Notes: generated by a model not told the origin, from the letters alone. Shown: positions 53,561 through 62,949, counted from the stretch's first letter. The stretch: DNA of 64,000 nt from a virus (IMGVR_UViG_3300025316_000011:17023-81022), one strand, 5' to 3'. Numbers and translations: made by a program.

Positions 53561-54601
53561 TTATGGTAACGGGAGGTTTCCGCCTGATGGCTTTCCTATC
53601 GTACCGCTTTTGGCTTTGGGGGCTATGTCTAATTTCTCGTTCAACAATATCTCTTTGAAATTCTCTTTTTGAGCAGAGAGATATTCATTAATGTAGTCCC
53701 CTCCAAACATGGTGCTTGCGAGGACAAACCGCATGAGTTTTTTGTTGTCATTCAACAAACCCAATAGGTGTGGTTTCCCTGTCGTCGGGTCAATTTGATT
53801 CAATAATATGAAGTCGCGTTTCGCTTGTAATTTCTGTTCAGGTGTCAGCGGGACCCCGCTGAAATCACTCATGGTGTCAATTTCGGCAGCTACGGTTTTG
53901 GCAATCTCCACCCTTTGCTTATTGATGCTGGATATACGTTCTGCTGACTGCTGCGTATGTTCTTCTGTCCCCCTGTTATAGTATTCATCGAACTGCCTAC
54001 GGGCAACACCGTCAATCTCTGCTGCCTTCTGGTCGAGTTCGATAGGGGTGAGTTTGCCGATATAGTCCTTAATGGCTTTATCGTCATACTGACGAACTTC
54101 GTTTCCATTGGCATCTTTTTTAACCAAGGACTGATACCATGATTCAACTTTTTTGTCGGCAGATAAGTTAAAGAACTCCTGGCTGTCATTGTAAGTCTTT
54201 ATATATTCCGCCCGTTTATCCGGTGCGGTTCTTTTGTAGTTGGCAATGAAAGCATCTTCATCGGCAGGTTCTTCGTTATCCGGTTCAAATTCGGTGTTTT
54301 CAATTACAAGTTGGCGAAATGCGGACCATTCATCAACACCTTCACCAAACTTTCCCTGTTTGAAATCATCGGGAATAGAGATACCATCTTTTTCAAGTTG
54401 TTCCCATGCGGGCTTTAAGGAAAAGGAATAAGATTGATCCTGTTGTCCCGCCTCATTACCCTCACCACCCATATCTCCGGGTTCAGCGTTCGGTTGTTCA
54501 GGTTCTTTACGCTGCGCCTCCTGCTGATAAAAGTCATATAATGGTGAATTTTCCGGCACCGATACCGGGGATGCTGCTGTACTTTCTACTTCTGGTTCCA
54601 T
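53561..54601 (-). CDS. putative scaffold protein (346 aa)
   Basis: Highly acidic and helical, with a disordered N-terminus (PENSPLYDFYQQEAQRKEPE, PDNEEPADEDAFIANYKRTA) and a coiled C-terminal half, the usual composition of scaffold proteins. It lies between portal and capsid genes. A promoter lies just upstream (54636-54666), which would allow scaffold and capsid to be made in excess of portal. No protease domain was seen. Role inferred from composition and position. Confidence 0.65.
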   Translation of the reverse strand: MEPEVESTAASPVSVPENSPLYDFYQQEAQRKEPEQPNAEPGDMGGEGNEAGQQDQSYSFSLKPAWEQLEKDGISIPDDFKQGKFGEGVDEWSAFRQLVIENTEFEPDNEEPADEDAFIANYKRTAPDKRAEYIKTYNDSQEFFNLSADKKVESWYQSLVKKDANGNEVRQYDDKAIKDYIGKLTPIELDQKAAEIDGVARRQFDEYYNRGTEEHTQQSAERISSINKQRVEIAKTVAAEIDTMSDFSGVPLTPEQKLQAKRDFILLNQIDPTTGKPHLLGLLNDNKKLMRFVLASTMFGGDYINEYLSAQKENFKEILLNEKLDIAPKAKSGTIGKPSGGNLPLP

Positions 54602-54612
54602 TGTTCTGTTTT

Positions 54613-54813
54613 TTATGATTGTTGATTCTGTTCTGCAAATTTAGCAATCTTTGACACTCTTAGCAATTTACCTTTGTAATAACCACGTGCGGATGCTATT
54701 TTTTTTCTACCGCATTCTATTATGTTTGATAATGTTTCAGCATTCACCTGAACCTTTCCTTCAAGTATGTCCAAGTATTGTTGGAGACACAGATCATCCA
54801 TTCGTATTAACAT
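54613..54813 (-). CDS. hypothetical small protein (66 aa)
   Basis: The start at 54813 (MLIRMDDLCLQQYLDILEGK) avoids overlap with the portal stop; a start at 54849 would overlap by 32 bases. It is helical with a basic end (GRKKIASARGYYKGKLLRVS). Its last codons also carry the promoter of the scaffold gene. It may be a DNA-binding or small head protein. No family recognised. Confidence 0.6.
   Translation of the reverse strand: MLIRMDDLCLQQYLDILEGKVQVNAETLSNIIECGRKKIASARGYYKGKLLRVSKIAKFAEQNQQS
54636..54666 (-). promoter_or_regulatory. Bacteroidetes-type promoter before the scaffold and capsid genes
   Basis: Minus-strand TTG (54666-54664), 20 bases, TAAATTTG (54643-54636), then CAG. The spacer carries AGTGTCAAA at spacer bases 6-14, exactly as in the promoter at 61759. 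It lies inside the 66-residue gene and would give extra transcript for scaffold and capsid. Confidence 0.7.
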
Positions 54814-54817
54814 AGCG

Positions 54818-57445
54818 TTAGTTTTTATCGGGTTGCTTTTGAGATTCAAGTAATTTCTGGATATGATCTAAGCGGGCTTTCATGATTTTTATAGATTCAT
54901 CTGCCCTGTTATGCTCATTCTTTACCTGCATGGTCATTTTGTTGCTTTCAAATTCAGAATTGGCTTTAAACTCACCAAGTTCCTTCTTTAAATCAAGTTC
55001 CCGTCCCTTTAACTCTAATTCGGCTTTGGCGGTATAACTTTCAAGTTGTAACTTCTGCTTCTGAACTTCGATATTCATTTGGTCAATCTGCCGTTTCTGT
55101 TCTTCGACAACCTGAACCATTTTACCCTGTAATTCGATTTTCTGATTTTGTAAGTCAGCCATAGCCTGATTCTGCTTCTGCTGTGATTCACCGGCTAACC
55201 GCTTGGCTTCTTCATCGAAATATTCAGCCATTCTCTGAACTTCACGTAAACTGTCGGAGTTGTATATGCTTGTAAAGTCTCTTAATGATAAAGTACCTTT
55301 AGAATAACTCTGGAGGGAGTAATTCTTAAACTCATTAAGTTTCCTTTCTTCGAGGTTGTTGTTGGCAAGTAAGATTTCATAGTCCGCCATGTTAAGGGTA
55401 TTTGCCGGAATGTCCACAATATCTTCTTCATTGTTTTCATTTATGTAAGACATTATGGTATTCTTGTCCCAAAGGTATTGACGGGCAATGTTCATCATCA
55501 TTGTCAATGCCCTGCGTTCTACTTCGTCATGTTTGGCGTATAAGACTTCGGTGATAAGCATTACAGACTGTTGAGACATCTTCATAGTCCCAACTTGGTC
55601 CTCATTATTCACTTGTCCCATTGCTTGCGGGGAAAGTCCCATAATCAATCCCATCTGAATATCAAGGTTCTGTAATATCTTGTCCAAATACTGAATTGAA
55701 TCAGATAATGAAAGATCAAGTACCTGCCATTGGTTAAAGGAGGACTGAATTTGGTTTACTCCCGACTTTTTAGTCTCCAATGGCATATCACCAAGTTTGC
55801 GGGAATAACGATATTCCTTGTCTGACATGCCTTTTGGTTTGAAAAGCATATCGTAAAGCAATGTTTTGGTCCCCGCCAGAGCAAACATAAGTTCCTTATG
55901 CCAGGATACTATGTTTATCATCCGCTGAATCTCCTTAGTGGCCCATATCAGGGAGTAAGGCTGCTGCGTTATGTTGTTGAATGTTTGTCCAACGATAGGA
56001 AGTAGTGTCTTTGAGTAATTATCAACGCTACGGGGCTGAATGGGGTCTTTCTCGGCCTTGTAGATACTGTTGTTGATAATCGCACCCTTATAACGGTCGT
56101 AAACATACCTTACAACGACTTCATCACCTGCATTTGTGTCGATAACTTGTGCCTTTTCATCATCAATGGTTTCAAGTAGCCCTCTTTTATCGTTCGGTTG
56201 CGCCCTTAAAACCCATTGGCTAATCTTTTTTCCGTTTGCATCACGGTAGTAGTTGTATTTGTAGTCCTTTTTGTCAACAACATCTTGTTTTTTGTCGTTA
56301 GGTCCGATGAAATTGGTGAAATAACGACCTTTACGGTGTGGGTTCTCCCGTCTTATTGCCTTAATCTGCCTTTCAGCTACCCACCATACCCGTTTCACAT
56401 TAATCCCGGCAGAAGCATTGACTGACCCGCTTGGCACGAAGTTAGGACCACCATCAACGACACTTCCGTTTTCATCAACGACAAATGGACCTGCATTACT
56501 CCCTATTGAGGATTCCCCTGTATTGAAGTTTTCAATCTGTGTTTTCTCGCCTCCTGTAAGTCCAAATTCGCTGATAACGTCCTGCGGTGTCATATTTTCT
56601 TCAAATCCCGCCCAATCAAGGTTCTGAACCCACTCGACATCATCCGCTGCCTGATAAAAGACATTATGTCCCTGCAATGGTCGGTAAATAGGCAATTTGT
56701 CTCCCGGTCTGTAATCAACGTAGTAGTATTCCTTACCCGTAACCATGGATGCCGTAAAGTTCTGAACGCCTTTTTGCTTAACGTTCAAACTCTGCATGTA
56801 GGACTTCATGGCTTTTTGTGCCGTGATCTCGATAAAGTCCTTATTGGTATATCGCTGTAACTGGTCGAGTTTGCGGATATTCTGCATGGTAAAGACTTCG
56901 GTATCCTGTAAGGTCTGACGGATAGTCTCTATCTGCGCTTCGATTTGGGGAAATGCCTTTTTAGCCTGTAACTGCGCTTGCTGTTGTTCTTCGTTTTCAG
57001 GCTTTTGTTGTAACTGTTGTTCGAGTTCCTGTTTCTTCTCAAGGATCTCTTTTAACTGACCTTCGATTTGATTGTATTGCCCCCGGAAACTTGCGATGTA
57101 CTTATCTACATAGAACTTAGTACGGGCTTCTTTTTTCTTTATGAGGGAACTGTTATCAACGGCTGATACGGAAAACTGAAATGGTCTTTCAAGTTGCCTT
57201 CCAATAAGATAGTTTAACTTTGGTCGTTGTGCGGGGATATGCTGAAACTTGGCAGGTAAGTCGTTCCCGCCAATTTTCGTTAAATACTCAAATTCACGTA
57301 TATCGGTGTAATTGTTGTAAAGCTGCCAGCATTTGGTATCAACCATACGGCTTACCGAACTTGCAGCAGTACAAAGGCTTTGAAGGATGTCGATACGACC
57401 GCATTCTGATTGTGAATGAGTGTTTAAGTTTACTAAAGTTGCCAT
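54818..57445 (-). CDS. portal protein (875 aa)
   Basis: The protein starts with helices, then HIPAQRPKLNYLIGRQLERP and FQFSV (about 70-95), a pattern of portal proteins in the crAss-like group. A coiled segment (~125-180) is rich in Gln and Glu. The beta hairpins and stem follow in the middle (EYYYVDYRPGDKLPIYRPLQ). The C-terminal ~120 residues form a long coiled crown (QNQKIELQGKMVQVVEEQKR). It lies directly after the large terminase. The large size matches the ~800-residue portals of that group. A dodecameric ring at the packaging vertex is expected. Confidence 0.8.
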   Translation of the reverse strand: MATLVNLNTHSQSECGRIDILQSLCTAASSVSRMVDTKCWQLYNNYTDIREFEYLTKIGGNDLPAKFQHIPAQRPKLNYLIGRQLERPFQFSVSAVDNSSLIKKKEARTKFYVDKYIASFRGQYNQIEGQLKEILEKKQELEQQLQQKPENEEQQQAQLQAKKAFPQIEAQIETIRQTLQDTEVFTMQNIRKLDQLQRYTNKDFIEITAQKAMKSYMQSLNVKQKGVQNFTASMVTGKEYYYVDYRPGDKLPIYRPLQGHNVFYQAADDVEWVQNLDWAGFEENMTPQDVISEFGLTGGEKTQIENFNTGESSIGSNAGPFVVDENGSVVDGGPNFVPSGSVNASAGINVKRVWWVAERQIKAIRRENPHRKGRYFTNFIGPNDKKQDVVDKKDYKYNYYRDANGKKISQWVLRAQPNDKRGLLETIDDEKAQVIDTNAGDEVVVRYVYDRYKGAIINNSIYKAEKDPIQPRSVDNYSKTLLPIVGQTFNNITQQPYSLIWATKEIQRMINIVSWHKELMFALAGTKTLLYDMLFKPKGMSDKEYRYSRKLGDMPLETKKSGVNQIQSSFNQWQVLDLSLSDSIQYLDKILQNLDIQMGLIMGLSPQAMGQVNNEDQVGTMKMSQQSVMLITEVLYAKHDEVERRALTMMMNIARQYLWDKNTIMSYINENNEEDIVDIPANTLNMADYEILLANNNLEERKLNEFKNYSLQSYSKGTLSLRDFTSIYNSDSLREVQRMAEYFDEEAKRLAGESQQKQNQAMADLQNQKIELQGKMVQVVEEQKRQIDQMNIEVQKQKLQLESYTAKAELELKGRELDLKKELGEFKANSEFESNKMTMQVKNEHNRADESIKIMKARLDHIQKLLESQKQPDKN

Positions 57446-57458
57446 GATGTAATTCTCG

Positions 57459-59594
57459 TTACGAGTACACTTCCTGTAATTGACCGCCTACCATTTTGTA
57501 TCCTCTGAAATTCTGTTGCGGTGCTTCCTGCCTTTCGTTTTGACCACTAATGTCCAATATGTATTCCTCCAACTGTGCCATTACTGATACCATTGCCATT
57601 GTGATGTCGCAGTTATAATGCTTGGCCCGCTTAAATTCCGAAAAAGCCTTTAAGACAAACTCAAACGGGATATTCTCAATGTTCCCTTCCTGTAATAGCC
57701 AATCCCTTAACTTTGTCAGCATGTGAGGGATTAACGATGAAGGCATACCGTATTTGTTGCTTACCATAGACCTTTCGATATTAGCTACTATTACCAAGTC
57801 GGGACGGGGTGCTAAAAATCCTTCAAGTCCAAACTTCTCATAATATTCAAAGATAAGAATTTTGGTGTATTCAATCATGTTCCTTACCTGGTAATAGATA
57901 GATAGTTTGGCAGCATTCTCATAAGCTGCTTCTCTACCTCCCTGTTCTTCCGTCGGCCTACCTATATAACCCGCTACAAGGTTATTCATAATTCCCATCT
58001 CCGGGGAATATACACTTTTGCTTTTGTCAACGTTCTTAAACACCAAAGAACATAACTTCGACGATGAAGTATTGGCTTCCGTGAAGTCATAACTGTCTGT
58101 TCCTTGTATGTAAAGTTCAGGAATGACCTCTGACCCCATTTTCCCGTTACCCAGCGACACTTCCCTCATGCGTGGGTGTTCTCCTATCACTATGAATATA
58201 TCTCCTTCCTCTTGGTCTGGTTCCCATGTTACACCCACTGCCGGATTTGACGGGTCGTTATAATTGAGGAATCCTCGTTCAAAAAGGTCTTTATGTTTAT
58301 GGGTTATGATTTCGTTCCTTGTCCTATTGCATTTATCGGAAATATAGTCTCCAAAGAAACCTCCCGGAATGATATTGAACATATCCGTAGTTTCCATGGG
58401 TTCCATTTGCTTCCATGCTGCCTGATCTTTTTTAGACATGGCATCCAATTCCTCCTGCCATTGCTTTTCTGATTCAGCACGTAGGGAATTACCATTATCA
58501 TCCATTACCCTGAACTTCCATGCAGGGATAAAACAACATATCTGTTTACGTTCTTCGTTTTGTTCCCGCCTGTCGTATAGGTTATCTATTTCAAGCATTC
58601 TGTTTTCAACGGGATTGTATGTGAACTTTTCAAGGTCAGCAAGGTTATTTACCGTGGCTTTGCCCTTTTCGTCTTTTTTACCTGACGTGCCGGAAAGGAC
58701 AATGTATCCCGTTCTGCGTTTACCTCCTGTGATGATTGACGGCCTGATATTCTTTATGATCTCGGTAGCAAGACCTTCTTCCATAATCCCAAATTCTTCA
58801 ATGTGGGCTTTGTAAAGTTTATTAAGACCATTCAATACTTCGGCATTCCCGTTGGCAGTACGGTTATGAATTTCAATCCCTGTATATTTCGATGTAAATT
58901 TGTTATCGTTGTCATACTCAATGGTTTTAAAGAATGCAGTATTGGCCATTTCCTTAATCCCATCCTTAACCATTAGGTAGGTATTGTCATTGTAATAATC
59001 CCTTCCCGATGTTATTGCGGTTTGAACATTTGACATGAAAAACCATATCCATCCATGGTCACAGGCTTCTTCCGATGAAATAGCACGTTGCCTTGTCTTG
59101 GCCCATGTCATATCTTTAAACTCTCGTCTTGACCTTTCCCGAAGCATCCAATTTTCCCATGATAAGTCTGTAAACCATGGATGCCCGTAAGTCTTACTAT
59201 GTTGAAGTTTGTCCTCAATAGAAATGTTCCAAAAGTTCAAATAGAAATAATTCCTACCCGAAATCCAAATATCACCAGATGCAGGTATGGTGATGTCAAG
59301 GTGTTTTATATACCTACTCCCATCCGGCAGGACATCCATGTTCCAACCATCAACAAAAGTATCTCCCCTTTGGGAAAAATCAACGGCATTTGGTACGGTA
59401 TAACCATTTACACAACGGTAAAGTTGGCGGTTCCACCATGCCTTGTCCGGTATGAATTTAGTGGTAAACTTTTTAAGGTCATTCTTTAACTTGTACGGAA
59501 CCTCCTTAGGGGAAACCCAAAACATATCTTTATCCCAAGGGATGTCAACCTTTTCGGATACCGGGGCGAATGCTTTTGAGTTCGTGAATATCAT
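57459..59594 (-). CDS. large terminase subunit (711 aa)
   Basis: An ATPase-like basic motif WAKTRQRAISSEEA (about 163-176) resembles the degenerate Walker A of crAss-like terminases. The nuclease domain shows GTDSYDF with Asp500, then helices, and CDITMAMVSVM with Asp663 near the end, the acidic residues that bind metal for DNA cleavage. Length is normal for this family. The start overlaps the preceding gene (ATGA), and the portal follows 13 bases later. It packages DNA into the prohead using ATP. Confidence 0.85.
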   Translation of the reverse strand: MIFTNSKAFAPVSEKVDIPWDKDMFWVSPKEVPYKLKNDLKKFTTKFIPDKAWWNRQLYRCVNGYTVPNAVDFSQRGDTFVDGWNMDVLPDGSRYIKHLDITIPASGDIWISGRNYFYLNFWNISIEDKLQHSKTYGHPWFTDLSWENWMLRERSRREFKDMTWAKTRQRAISSEEACDHGWIWFFMSNVQTAITSGRDYYNDNTYLMVKDGIKEMANTAFFKTIEYDNDNKFTSKYTGIEIHNRTANGNAEVLNGLNKLYKAHIEEFGIMEEGLATEIIKNIRPSIITGGKRRTGYIVLSGTSGKKDEKGKATVNNLADLEKFTYNPVENRMLEIDNLYDRREQNEERKQICCFIPAWKFRVMDDNGNSLRAESEKQWQEELDAMSKKDQAAWKQMEPMETTDMFNIIPGGFFGDYISDKCNRTRNEIITHKHKDLFERGFLNYNDPSNPAVGVTWEPDQEEGDIFIVIGEHPRMREVSLGNGKMGSEVIPELYIQGTDSYDFTEANTSSSKLCSLVFKNVDKSKSVYSPEMGIMNNLVAGYIGRPTEEQGGREAAYENAAKLSIYYQVRNMIEYTKILIFEYYEKFGLEGFLAPRPDLVIVANIERSMVSNKYGMPSSLIPHMLTKLRDWLLQEGNIENIPFEFVLKAFSEFKRAKHYNCDITMAMVSVMAQLEEYILDISGQNERQEAPQQNFRGYKMVGGQLQEVYS

Positions 59595-60223
59595 CCCTGA
59601 ACCTTATTTGGATCATCGTACAACCATGTATTTTCACCCTCCTTTGATCTTTCTGCTTCTTCGATTTTCAGAAAAGCCTGGATATTCTTTAGTATCTTTG
59701 AAAATGATTCATACTGCTTCCAGAGTTCAGCCTTTTCCGAGAAGTTAGGGATAGTAACCTTTACAGCCTTTTTTAATTTACGAACCTTTCCATCTTCACA
59801 TAAGGCATCTACTCCCGCAGGAATATCTACATCTACCTTTGTGGGAACATCGTTTAAGGCTTCCATGAGTGCTTCAAAGTCATTACGAAGGTTCTGGTCA
59901 GCACGATCATTGATAGTCTGTGATAAGTCAACAAATGATTCTGTAAAGGCTTTTACTCCCGTCTCTTTTGCCAGTTGTTCCCATGTCGTCTGAAATGGTC
60001 GAAGGTAATCTTCGTTGACAATCTTGATACGTTCCTGAACAGACTTATTCCAGTAAATGTTCCTTGGCTTGTATATCCAATAGACTGCGGTGCATACTGC
60101 GTTGAAATGGCTTTTATCCTTTGACTTGTCTGCCTGATATAGTTTCTGAACATCCGGGCGTGTCATAGCTTCGGGCGAACAAAGAACTTTTCCTGCTATT
60201 ACATCAAAGTATAAGAATACCAT
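59591..60223 (-). CDS. protein in the small-terminase position (210 aa)
   Basis: Mostly helical with a charged C-terminal half (AELWKQYESFSKILKNIQAF) and an early segment CTAVYWIYKPRNIYWNKSVQ. It is translationally coupled to the large terminase by a 4-base overlap, the normal place of the small subunit. No helix-turn-helix is evident, so the assignment rests on position. It is the first gene after a strong terminator. Confidence 0.5.
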   Translation of the reverse strand: MVFLYFDVIAGKVLCSPEAMTRPDVQKLYQADKSKDKSHFNAVCTAVYWIYKPRNIYWNKSVQERIKIVNEDYLRPFQTTWEQLAKETGVKAFTESFVDLSQTINDRADQNLRNDFEALMEALNDVPTKVDVDIPAGVDALCEDGKVRKLKKAVKVTIPNFSEKAELWKQYESFSKILKNIQAFLKIEEAERSKEGENTWLYDDPNKVQG

Positions 60224-60247
60224 TACTCCGTCGATTTATGGATAAAT

Positions 60248-60270
60248 AAAAAAACCGGGGCGTACCCCGG
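60248..60270 (-). terminator. intrinsic terminator upstream of the terminase genes
   Basis: Minus-strand CCGGGG (60270-60265), loop TACG, CCCCGG (60260-60255), then seven T. A short but perfect and GC-rich stem with a long T tract. It ends transcription of the small-gene cluster 60272-62949 and separates it from the packaging genes. Confidence 0.85.
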
Positions 60271-60271
60271 A

Positions 60272-60610
60272 TTAAGGTTTGTTCTTATAAAGTAAACATC
60301 GGCCTTTACTCAACTTGATGCTTTTTATCGGAAGCAAGTAGGGTATCCCTGCCGATAATGTGTCGGTGTGCATGGTAACGGATACCCCTGCGGGTTTCTT
60401 CCCCGGCATCCACCAAACGGTGTCAATGATACAAAGTATCTCCGGCATGACATAGTAATAGCCCGTTACGTTGGTGTGCTTGGTTAGGTTACTTACCCGT
60501 TCAACTCCATACAAACCAAACTGAAGGTTGATAAGGTCCCCCATCCCATTCTGACAAAACCCTATAACGGGTAATGACAGGATAAACAGAAACAAAATTA
60601 TCTTTTTCAT
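60272..60610 (-). CDS. exported hypothetical protein (112 aa)
   Basis: MKKIILFLFILSLPVIGFCQ is a signal peptide with likely cleavage before Gln20 (a Cys at 19 might also fit a lipoprotein). The mature domain has TNVTGYYYVMPEILCIIDTV and GRCLLYKNKP. Two bases from the preceding gene, so one transcript. Function unknown; secretion into the host envelope is inferred. Confidence 0.65.
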   Translation of the reverse strand: MKKIILFLFILSLPVIGFCQNGMGDLINLQFGLYGVERVSNLTKHTNVTGYYYVMPEILCIIDTVWWMPGKKPAGVSVTMHTDTLSAGIPYLLPIKSIKLSKGRCLLYKNKP

Positions 60611-60611
60611 G

Positions 60612-61322
60612 TTAGTTGTCGAGTTTTATGTACTTTGTTCCGTTGGCTCCCCAAAAATGACCGTTAAGGTAAACAACCCTCCCTGCGGTTTTTGTCGTTG
60701 TGTCGCTGGCGGTTAATCCAAGATATGAAGCGTTAACGTTATTGGCAGCAACTACGGTGGCGTTCGTTCGGTCGCATTGAACAATGGATGTGAATATAGA
60801 ATCAATGGTAGTAAGAGAATGAGGTAATGTTAGTCCGTTAGCATCTTTTCGTGTAAGTGCCTGCGCCCCGATTGTCAGTGATGTAGCGTAAAGTGCGTTA
60901 ATATAACCTATGCCGAAATGATGAGTTGATGTGCCTATATATCCTGTTCCGGTTGTAGCGGGGATGATGCTGTCTTTGTTAACAAAGCCGTTGATGTATC
61001 CATAAAGGAATTTAAGGGATGATGTACCGATTGTTCCGGCTCCCGTCGTTGCAGGGGTAAGGCTCGAAATACCCGTAGAAGCGTATGGATATACCCGGGA
61101 ATGCCCGTCAGTGATAACCGATGCAGGGGTAGCCGTTGCCGTAAAGGTCTTTGTGACTTCTATCATCTGTCCTGTTGACCTCACAATGATAACATTTCCA
61201 TCAACAAGCGTTCGACCAAGTTGGGTAGTTGGTGTTGCATACCTGTAAACAAGTACGGGGTTCTGTGCAAATACGATGCTCGTCAGAATTGACAAAGCAA
61301 ATAAAAGAAATAGCTTTTTCAT
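60612..61322 (-). CDS. exported fibre-like protein (236 aa)
   Basis: MKKLFLLFALSILTSIVFAQ is a signal peptide with an A-Q cleavage site. The mature part is Ser-, Thr-, Gly- and Ala-rich with near-repeats (ATTGAGTIGTSSLKFLYGYI and ATTGTGYIGTSTHHFGIGYI), like a fibre shaft. The C-terminus AGRVVYLNGHFWGANGTKYI resembles fibre tips. It is encoded away from the main fibre block. Adhesion or host-surface function is inferred. Confidence 0.65.
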   Translation of the reverse strand: MKKLFLLFALSILTSIVFAQNPVLVYRYATPTTQLGRTLVDGNVIIVRSTGQMIEVTKTFTATATPASVITDGHSRVYPYASTGISSLTPATTGAGTIGTSSLKFLYGYINGFVNKDSIIPATTGTGYIGTSTHHFGIGYINALYATSLTIGAQALTRKDANGLTLPHSLTTIDSIFTSIVQCDRTNATVVAANNVNASYLGLTASDTTTKTAGRVVYLNGHFWGANGTKYIKLDN

Positions 61323-61342
61323 TGTTTAAAGTTTAAAGTGTT

Positions 61343-61744
61343 TTATTCGATTCCCTTCTCTGCTTCTTCGTCTGTAAATGATCCGGGAGTGCTTCTCCCA
61401 CGTTTAAGCATCTGCATAAAGTATGACATGGCTTCGTCTGCTGTACTCCACCAGTAGCATTCCATTCCGATAAGTCTTTTCTTTTCCGTCGGCATACCCT
61501 CATTGACCGTTTGCCGGATAATCCTGCGGATAGTCATTTTCAAATTCGGGTTGTTCATCTCGCACACAGAATCGTTTTCCCGAAAGCGATTTCCCTCCCG
61601 TTTGGCTTCTAACCACAATAGGATTGCTTCTGTGGCATCTTCGGGATTATCCTGGTGTTTCTCTACGACACTCCACGGAACAAGTACAGGTGAGTTGAAA
61701 ACGAACGAAAGTACTACTGATTTAGTGTTGCTGTTGTCTGACAT
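61343..61744 (-). CDS. hypothetical protein (133 aa)
   Basis: ATG 61744 (MSDNSNTKSVVLSFVFNSPV) is chosen over a TTG at 61789, because a promoter with its -7 box at 61759 lies just upstream and would sit within the longer version. The protein is alpha/beta with LGVEC-like aromatic parts (MECYWWSTADEAMSYFMQML). No family recognised. Confidence 0.65.
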   Translation of the reverse strand: MSDNSNTKSVVLSFVFNSPVLVPWSVVEKHQDNPEDATEAILLWLEAKREGNRFRENDSVCEMNNPNLKMTIRRIIRQTVNEGMPTEKKRLIGMECYWWSTADEAMSYFMQMLKRGRSTPGSFTDEEAEKGIE

Positions 61745-61758
61745 AAAAATCGTTTTTG

Positions 61759-61789
61759 CAAATGTAGTTTCTTTTGACACTAAAATCAA
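61759..61789 (-). promoter_or_regulatory. Bacteroidetes-type promoter upstream of 61744
   Basis: Minus-strand TTG (61789-61787), 20 bases, TACATTTG (61766-61759), then CA. The spacer contains AGTGTCAAA at the same offset as the promoter at 54636. It would drive the 133-residue gene and the two exported proteins up to the terminator at 60248. Confidence 0.75.
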
Positions 61790-62034
61790 TAGGTAAAATT
61801 CCCGTTTCTTTTTGCTCCCTTAATGAACTTATCAGTTACCCATACGGTATAATGACTGTTTTCATATTTTCCCTTACCGGACTTTTCGGCTAATAGGGCG
61901 GCACGAGTTAGAGTTAGTTTATGTTTTCCCATATCCCTTGCTATGGCTGCCGCCGAATTACCCACAAAGAGTTTTTCATCACCCTTTGTGAGTAACACTA
62001 TGACACGGCCTTTCATCTTTTTCTTAGGAAGCAT
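61786..62034 (-). CDS. small basic hypothetical protein (82 aa)
   Basis: Lys-rich (MLPKKKMKGRVIVLLTKGDE) with a helical segment NSAAAIARDMGKHKLTLTRA that could be a DNA-binding helix pair, ending VWVTDKFIKGAKRNGNFTY. A regulatory role is possible but not supported by a recognised fold. Confidence 0.6.
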   Translation of the reverse strand: MLPKKKMKGRVIVLLTKGDEKLFVGNSAAAIARDMGKHKLTLTRAALLAEKSGKGKYENSHYTVWVTDKFIKGAKRNGNFTY

Positions 62035-62043
62035 TTTTGTCTT

Positions 62044-62307
62044 TTAATCTTCGTCAATGAACATTTGCGGTAATCCGGCACTTGGTTGTTCCGGTTTTGG
62101 TTCCCTTGCCTTGTTGATCTTATCTTCTTCGATCAGTCTTTTTTCTTCGAGGTCAAGGTGAAGTTGGAGTTCGTGCTGTTGGATGGCTTCGTGTTTAAAT
62201 ACCTGCCCCGTGTCGGTACGTATATAGGTTTTTAAGCGGGTATTGTAGTCGAAATGGATTTCAATGTCAACAAGGCGGTACTCCCTGCCGGAAGAAATTT
62301 TACCCAC
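62044..62307 (-). CDS. hypothetical protein (87 aa)
   Basis: A beta N-terminus (YRLVDIEIHFDYNTRLKTYI) then an acidic coiled helix (QQHELQLHLDLEEKRLIEED) and a Pro-rich tail. Start overlaps the upstream gene by 8 bases. Function unknown. Confidence 0.6.
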   Translation of the reverse strand: MGKISSGREYRLVDIEIHFDYNTRLKTYIRTDTGQVFKHEAIQQHELQLHLDLEEKRLIEEDKINKAREPKPEQPSAGLPQMFIDED

Positions 62308-62659
62308 TCAAAAGGTTGATGGCGGCAATGTGACCGTCAATTTCAGACTTCATCTGGCTTTTAAAGGATTTCAGATTGTCCTCTGCCCGTGACTTGTCGG
62401 TTATATGTTCCGTTAAGTCCTGTGAGTAGGATAACTTTTCAGGGTCCGTAAGTTGGCATTCAAGTCGCGTTGATTCCTTCATAACCCGATACGTGTCTTT
62501 TTCGGGAGCAGGTTTCTTTTCTGCGATTGTCTGATACGTCTGCCCCCCATCGGTAGAAACGGAAATTTTGTTGAAGCCTTCTGACTTGTTTACGACTTTC
62601 TGCATCTCCTTGTGAAAATCTTCTGAGACTTTCTTCACTGAATCTTTTTCTGTACTCAT
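62300..62659 (-). CDS. hypothetical charged protein (119 aa)
   Basis: Highly charged and helical, rich in Lys, Glu, Ser and Asp (KVSEDFHKEMQKVVNKSEGF, DKSRAEDNLKSFKSQMKSEI). A short motif ISVSTDGGQTYQTI lies near residue 32. No family recognised. Second gene in the leftward small-gene operon. Confidence 0.6.
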   Translation of the reverse strand: MSTEKDSVKKVSEDFHKEMQKVVNKSEGFNKISVSTDGGQTYQTIAEKKPAPEKDTYRVMKESTRLECQLTDPEKLSYSQDLTEHITDKSRAEDNLKSFKSQMKSEIDGHIAAINLLSG

Positions 62660-62673
62660 GGTGCTTTTTGTTT

Positions 62674-62949
62674 TTAAATGATTGATGATAACTCGTCGAT
62701 CTGATTGTGAAGCATGTTTAGCAACTCCGTTTGAGAATCCATTTGATAACCAAGTCGGTCTAAATGGTTGTCGTCAGGTTCCTTTACGGGTGTAGGAGAT
62801 GAAGCGTTATCTTTTGATAACCCTCTTAATCTGCTGAGTATTGTATTCAAATTGGATACTGAATCCGAAATTGAACCCGTTGATGACGTTACTCGTTGAA
62901 CAATGCTACCCAGCACTGTTATTGAACTTGAAATTCCTTCTATATTCAT
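62674..62949 (-). CDS. hypothetical coiled-coil protein (91 aa)
   Basis: First gene of the leftward operon from the divergent control region. Ser- and Leu/Ile-rich helix (SITVLGSIVQRVTSSTGSIS) followed by a second helix (QMDSQTELLNMLHNQIDELS). Small size suggests an accessory or structural helper. No family recognised. Confidence 0.6.
   Translation of the reverse strand: MNIEGISSSITVLGSIVQRVTSSTGSISDSVSNLNTILSRLRGLSKDNASSPTPVKEPDDNHLDRLGYQMDSQTELLNMLHNQIDELSSII

Noticed and set aside
9720-60220. CRISPR array or integrase
   Set aside because: No regularly spaced repeats and no tyrosine or serine recombinase motifs were seen in any frame.
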